Assembly: GCA_900550335.1 (NCBI GenBank)
Contig: URRU01000069.1
Span: 1-9,236 of the forward strand
Length of the DNA stretch: 9,236 nucleotides
Direction: 5' to 3'
DNA from: an uncultured Clostridium sp.
GTDB taxonomy: Bacteria > Bacillota > Clostridia > Peptostreptococcales > Peptostreptococcaceae
The position numbers were made by a program, and so were the translations under genes. The notes below the pieces were generated by a model. That model made no database searches. It was not told the origin of the DNA and saw only the letters and a program-made list of their open reading frames with translations. Of the stretch, positions 7,324 to 9,236 are shown one piece after another; position 1 is the first letter of the stretch; every line of letters begins with the position of its first letter.

Positions 7324-7351
7324 AAAAAAGAGAACACTGACGTGCTCTCTT
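7324..7351 (-). terminator. Intrinsic terminator after tsf
   Basis: On the minus strand a 10-bp stem (7342-7351 with 7328-7337, one G-U pair) with loop GTCA runs into six consecutive U residues. It lies about 20 nt beyond the tsf stop codon. It should cap the rpsB-tsf transcript, with pyrH expression depending on read-through or a promoter I cannot identify in 7283-7371. Confidence 0.88.
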
Positions 7352-7371
7352 CTTAGTCAACTATTTAAAAA

Positions 7372-8280
7372 TTACTGCATCTGTTTTGCAACTTCTTCAG
7401 CAAAGTTTTCTTCTCTCTTTTCTATACCTTCTCCAACTTCGAATCTAACAACGTTTACAACTTTTATTTCAGTTCCAACTTCTTTAGCTACTGATTCAAC
7501 TAATTTTTTAACAGTGAAGTCTGGATCTTTAACGAAAGGCTGTTCTAATAAGCAAACTTCTTTAAGTTCTTTTTCTAATCTACCTTTAACCATTTTTTCA
7601 ACTATGTTAGCAGGTTTTCCTTCGTTTAATGCCTGCTGAGTTAATACTTCTGTTTCGTGAGCTATGTATTCAGCATCAACATCTTCTCTTGAAACGTATT
7701 TAGGGTTCATAGCTGCAACCTGCATAGCTACGTCTTTACCTAATGTAAGTATTCTTTCGTCTCTTCCTTCAGTTTCCATTTCAACTAAAACTGCTATTTT
7801 ACCAGCTCCGTGGATGTATCCAGCTACCTGTCCGTTAGTAGATACTTTAGCGAATCTTCTGAAGTCAAGTTTTTCACCTATTTTAGCAACTTTGTTGTTT
7901 AATACAGTCTGTAAGTCGTTTCCTTCTTCAGCTTCTTCAGTTAATAATTCTTCAACTGTAGTTTTTTCTGTATTTAAAGCCATTTTAGATACTAATTTTA
8001 CGAAATCTTTGAAGTCTTCGTTTTTAGCAACGAAGTCAGTTTCTGAGTTTACTTCTACAACAGAAGCAACTGTGTTGTCTTCGTTCATTTCTATAGCAAC
8101 AAGCCCTTCAGCAGCTATTCTATCAGCTTTTTTAGCAGCTTTAGCTAGACCTTTTTCTCTTAATACGTCTACAGCTTTTTCCATATTTCCATCAGTTTCT
8201 GTTAAAGCTTTTTTGCAGTCCATCATACCTGCACCTGTAGCTTCTCTTAACTCTTTTACCATTGCAGCAGTTATAGCCAT
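7372..8280 (-). CDS. tsf: Translation elongation factor Ts
   Basis: EF-Ts is the guanine-nucleotide exchange factor that regenerates EF-Tu-GTP. The 302-residue product shows the UBA-like N-terminal domain (about 4-42, VKELREATGAGMMDCKKAL) and the EF-Tu-contacting TDFV motif at 81-84, where Asp82 and Phe83 correspond to the residues that disturb the magnesium/nucleotide site. Two core subdomains follow, with a coiled-coil-like stretch near 185-235 (NEGKPANIVEKMVKGRLEKE). The ATG has AGGAGG 8 nt upstream. It shares a transcript with rpsB, with a hairpin in the 82-nt gap between them. Codon choice includes many AAC, TTC and TAC codons, as expected for strongly expressed genes. Confidence 0.98.
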   Translation of the reverse strand: MAITAAMVKELREATGAGMMDCKKALTETDGNMEKAVDVLREKGLAKAAKKADRIAAEGLVAIEMNEDNTVASVVEVNSETDFVAKNEDFKDFVKLVSKMALNTEKTTVEELLTEEAEEGNDLQTVLNNKVAKIGEKLDFRRFAKVSTNGQVAGYIHGAGKIAVLVEMETEGRDERILTLGKDVAMQVAAMNPKYVSREDVDAEYIAHETEVLTQQALNEGKPANIVEKMVKGRLEKELKEVCLLEQPFVKDPDFTVKKLVESVAKEVGTEIKVVNVVRFEVGEGIEKREENFAEEVAKQMQ

Positions 8281-8325
8281 TTTGTGTTCCTCCTAAGTGT
8301 ATAAATATTATTACTTTGATATTAT

Positions 8326-8352
8326 AAATGGTAAGGGAATCCCTTACCATTT
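8326..8352 (-). promoter_or_regulatory. 12-bp hairpin between rpsB and tsf
   Basis: The arms 8326-8337 and 8341-8352 (AAATGGTAAGGG and its complement) pair perfectly around a 3-nt loop. It begins 10 nt after the rpsB stop and ends 31 nt before the AGGAGG of tsf. The downstream bases are TATAATAT rather than a U-run, so full termination is unlikely. Partial attenuation, or 3'-end protection after RNase cleavage to set the S2 to EF-Ts ratio, are possible roles (inferred). Confidence 0.65.
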
Positions 8353-8362
8353 AATTTTCATA

Positions 8363-9097
8363 TTAGTTTTCTTCTGATACTTCTACTTCTTCAGCTTCTT
8401 CTATTTCTTCTTCAGCACCCTGTCTTCCTTCTATAACAGCAGTAGCCATAGCACCAGTTATTAATTTAACGGCTCTTATAGCGTCGTCATTTCCTGGTAT
8501 TGGGAAGTCTAATTCTTCTGGATCGCAGTTAGTATCAACTATACCAACAACTGGTATACCTAATCTGTGAGCTTCCTGTATAGCTATATTTTCTTTTCTT
8601 GGGTCAACTACGAACATAGCACCTGGTAATTCAGGCATTTCTTTTATTCCGCCTAAGTTCTTTTCTAGTTTTTCTTTTTCAGCTCTTAATTTTATAACTT
8701 CTTTTTTAGGAAGTACGTCGAAAGTACCGTCTTCTTCCATTCTTTCTAATTCTCTTAATTTGTTTATTCTAGTTTTTATAGTTTTGTAGTTAGTTAACAT
8801 ACCACCTAACCATCTTTCGTTAACGTAGAACATTCCGCATCTTTCAGCTTCTTCTTTTATAGCTTCCTGAGCCTGTTTTTTAGTACCTACGAATAATATT
8901 GGTTTTCCAGTTTCAGCTACTTCTTTAACGAATTTGTAAGCTTCTTCTACTTTTTTAACTGTTTTCTGTAGGTCTATTATATATATTCCATTTCTTTCTG
9001 TGAATATATATTTCCCCATTTTAGGGTTCCATCTTCTTGTCTGATGTCCGAAATGTACACCAGCTTCTAATAACTGTTTCATTGATATTACTGACAT
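8363..9097 (-). CDS. rpsB: Small ribosomal subunit protein uS2
   Basis: S2 joins the 30S head-body junction late in assembly and helps position mRNA and S1-type proteins. The 244-residue product shows the family's opening [24 protein letters not shown], then [17 protein letters not shown], the [10 protein letters not shown] segment, [11 protein letters not shown], and the C-terminal [22 protein letters not shown] and [14 protein letters not shown] motifs. The tail after about residue 225 is strongly acidic ([16 protein letters not shown]), a lineage-variable extension. The ATG has AGGAGG 7 nt upstream. It is the first gene of the rpsB-tsf unit, preceded by a leader of about 110 nt with a possible attenuator. 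Confidence 0.98.
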   Translation of the reverse strand: MSVISMKQLLEAGVHFGHQTRRWNPKMGKYIFTERNGIYIIDLQKTVKKVEEAYKFVKEVAETGKPILFVGTKKQAQEAIKEEAERCGMFYVNERWLGGMLTNYKTIKTRINKLRELERMEEDGTFDVLPKKEVIKLRAEKEKLEKNLGGIKEMPELPGAMFVVDPRKENIAIQEAHRLGIPVVGIVDTNCDPEELDFPIPGNDDAIRAVKLITGAMATAVIEGRQGAEEEIEEAEEVEVSEEN

Positions 9098-9144
9098 TTT
9101 TTGTCCTCCTTGGTTTTTTCTTCCTCCAGATTGTTCATCTCCCT

Positions 9145-9171
9145 AAAAAACCTTATAGGCACCTTTTAAGG
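9145..9171 (-). terminator. Terminator-like hairpin in the rpsB leader
   Basis: On the minus strand 9165-9171 pairs with 9151-9157 (six pairs, one A-A mismatch) around a 7-nt loop, and six U residues follow directly (9145-9150). The stem has only two G-C pairs, so it is weak on its own. Its position in the leader about 50 nt before the rpsB start fits an attenuator. It could also be a chance structure. Confidence 0.35.
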
Positions 9172-9198
9172 ATCGCAATTCTGTGTGTGATTATTCAT
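9166..9198 (-). CDS. Possible 10-residue leader peptide upstream of rpsB
   Basis: The frame ATG to TAA encodes MNNHTQNCDP. It is preceded by AGGTGA (9203-9208), which can pair with the 16S anti-Shine-Dalgarno, 4 nt before the ATG. Its last codon and stop fall in the upstream arm of the hairpin at 9145-9171, so a ribosome finishing here would block that hairpin. Very short frames like this arise often by chance, and no homologue is known to me. If transcription starts near 9207, the binding site would sit at the very 5' end of the RNA. Confidence 0.25.
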   Translation of the reverse strand: MNNHTQNCDP

Positions 9199-9213
9199 TT
9201 TTTCACCTATAAA

Positions 9214-9222
9214 AGTATAACA
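9214..9222 (-). promoter_or_regulatory. Extended -10 of the rpsB promoter, truncated
   Basis: The minus strand reads TGTTATACT, a -10 matching 5 of 6 positions with the TGn extension. The expected start is near 9207, giving a leader of about 110 nt. The -35 region would lie beyond 9223, where the sequence changes to adapter, so the promoter cannot be judged in full. Confidence 0.5.
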
Positions 9223-9223
9223 T

Positions 9224-9236
9224 AGATCGGAAGAGC
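9224..9236. other. Illumina adapter remnant (artefact)
   Basis: The last 13 bases, AGATCGGAAGAGC, are exactly the common stem of the Illumina TruSeq adapter. Their position flush with the window end, replacing the expected rpsB -35 region, indicates untrimmed adapter at a contig end rather than genomic DNA. Confidence 0.93.

Noticed and set aside
7664..8296. 210-residue open frame on the plus strand
   Set aside because: It is a shadow of tsf on the opposite strand, Ser/Thr/Ala-rich with no motif, produced by the biased codon use of tsf.
9037..9225. 62-residue open frame on the plus strand at the contig end
   Set aside because: It overlaps the rpsB start region in antisense, and its stop codon uses adapter bases.

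Overview
The window looks like one end of a draft contig from a low-GC Gram-positive anaerobe of the class Clostridia, perhaps Peptostreptococcaceae. This rests on the AT-rich sequence, strong AGGAGG-type ribosome binding sites, TTG starts, and the gene order rpsB-tsf-pyrH-frr-(small gene)-uppS-cdsA-dxr-rseP-ispG. All genes are on the minus strand, so transcription runs from high to low coordinates. The last 13 bases (9224-9236) match the Illumina adapter stem, so biological sequence probably ends at 9223.

Reading in the direction of transcription, 9223-7324 holds a truncated promoter, a leader of about 110 nt with a possible attenuator, rpsB (ribosomal protein S2), a 12-bp intergenic hairpin, tsf (EF-Ts) and a strong terminator. 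7276-4112 holds pyrH (UMP kinase), frr (ribosome recycling factor), an unrecognised 67-residue gene with a weakly PASTA-like pattern, uppS (undecaprenyl diphosphate synthase), cdsA (CDP-diacylglycerol synthase) and a second strong terminator. 4001-432 holds a candidate promoter with an operator-like dyad, then dxr, rseP, ispG and a third terminator. 123-1 holds a good sigma-A-type promoter and the first 22 codons of an unrecognised gene that runs off the window.

The genes combine translation (S2, EF-Ts, RRF), pyrimidine nucleotide supply (PyrH) and envelope lipid synthesis. Dxr and IspG are MEP-pathway enzymes that lead to isoprenoid precursors. UppS condenses these into the undecaprenyl carrier, CdsA activates phosphatidate for phospholipids, and RseP is an intramembrane protease.

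The protein genes are mostly conventional. The points of interest lie between them: a 231-bp imperfect palindrome (257-487) whose outer arm includes the end of ispG and its stop codon, a possible leader-peptide attenuator before rpsB, a hairpin fused to the end of the small gene, an operator-like dyad upstream of dxr, and an almost exclusive use of CAG for glutamine (47 of 48 by my count) in AT-rich genes. I found no mobile-element genes, CRISPR array, rRNA or tRNA.
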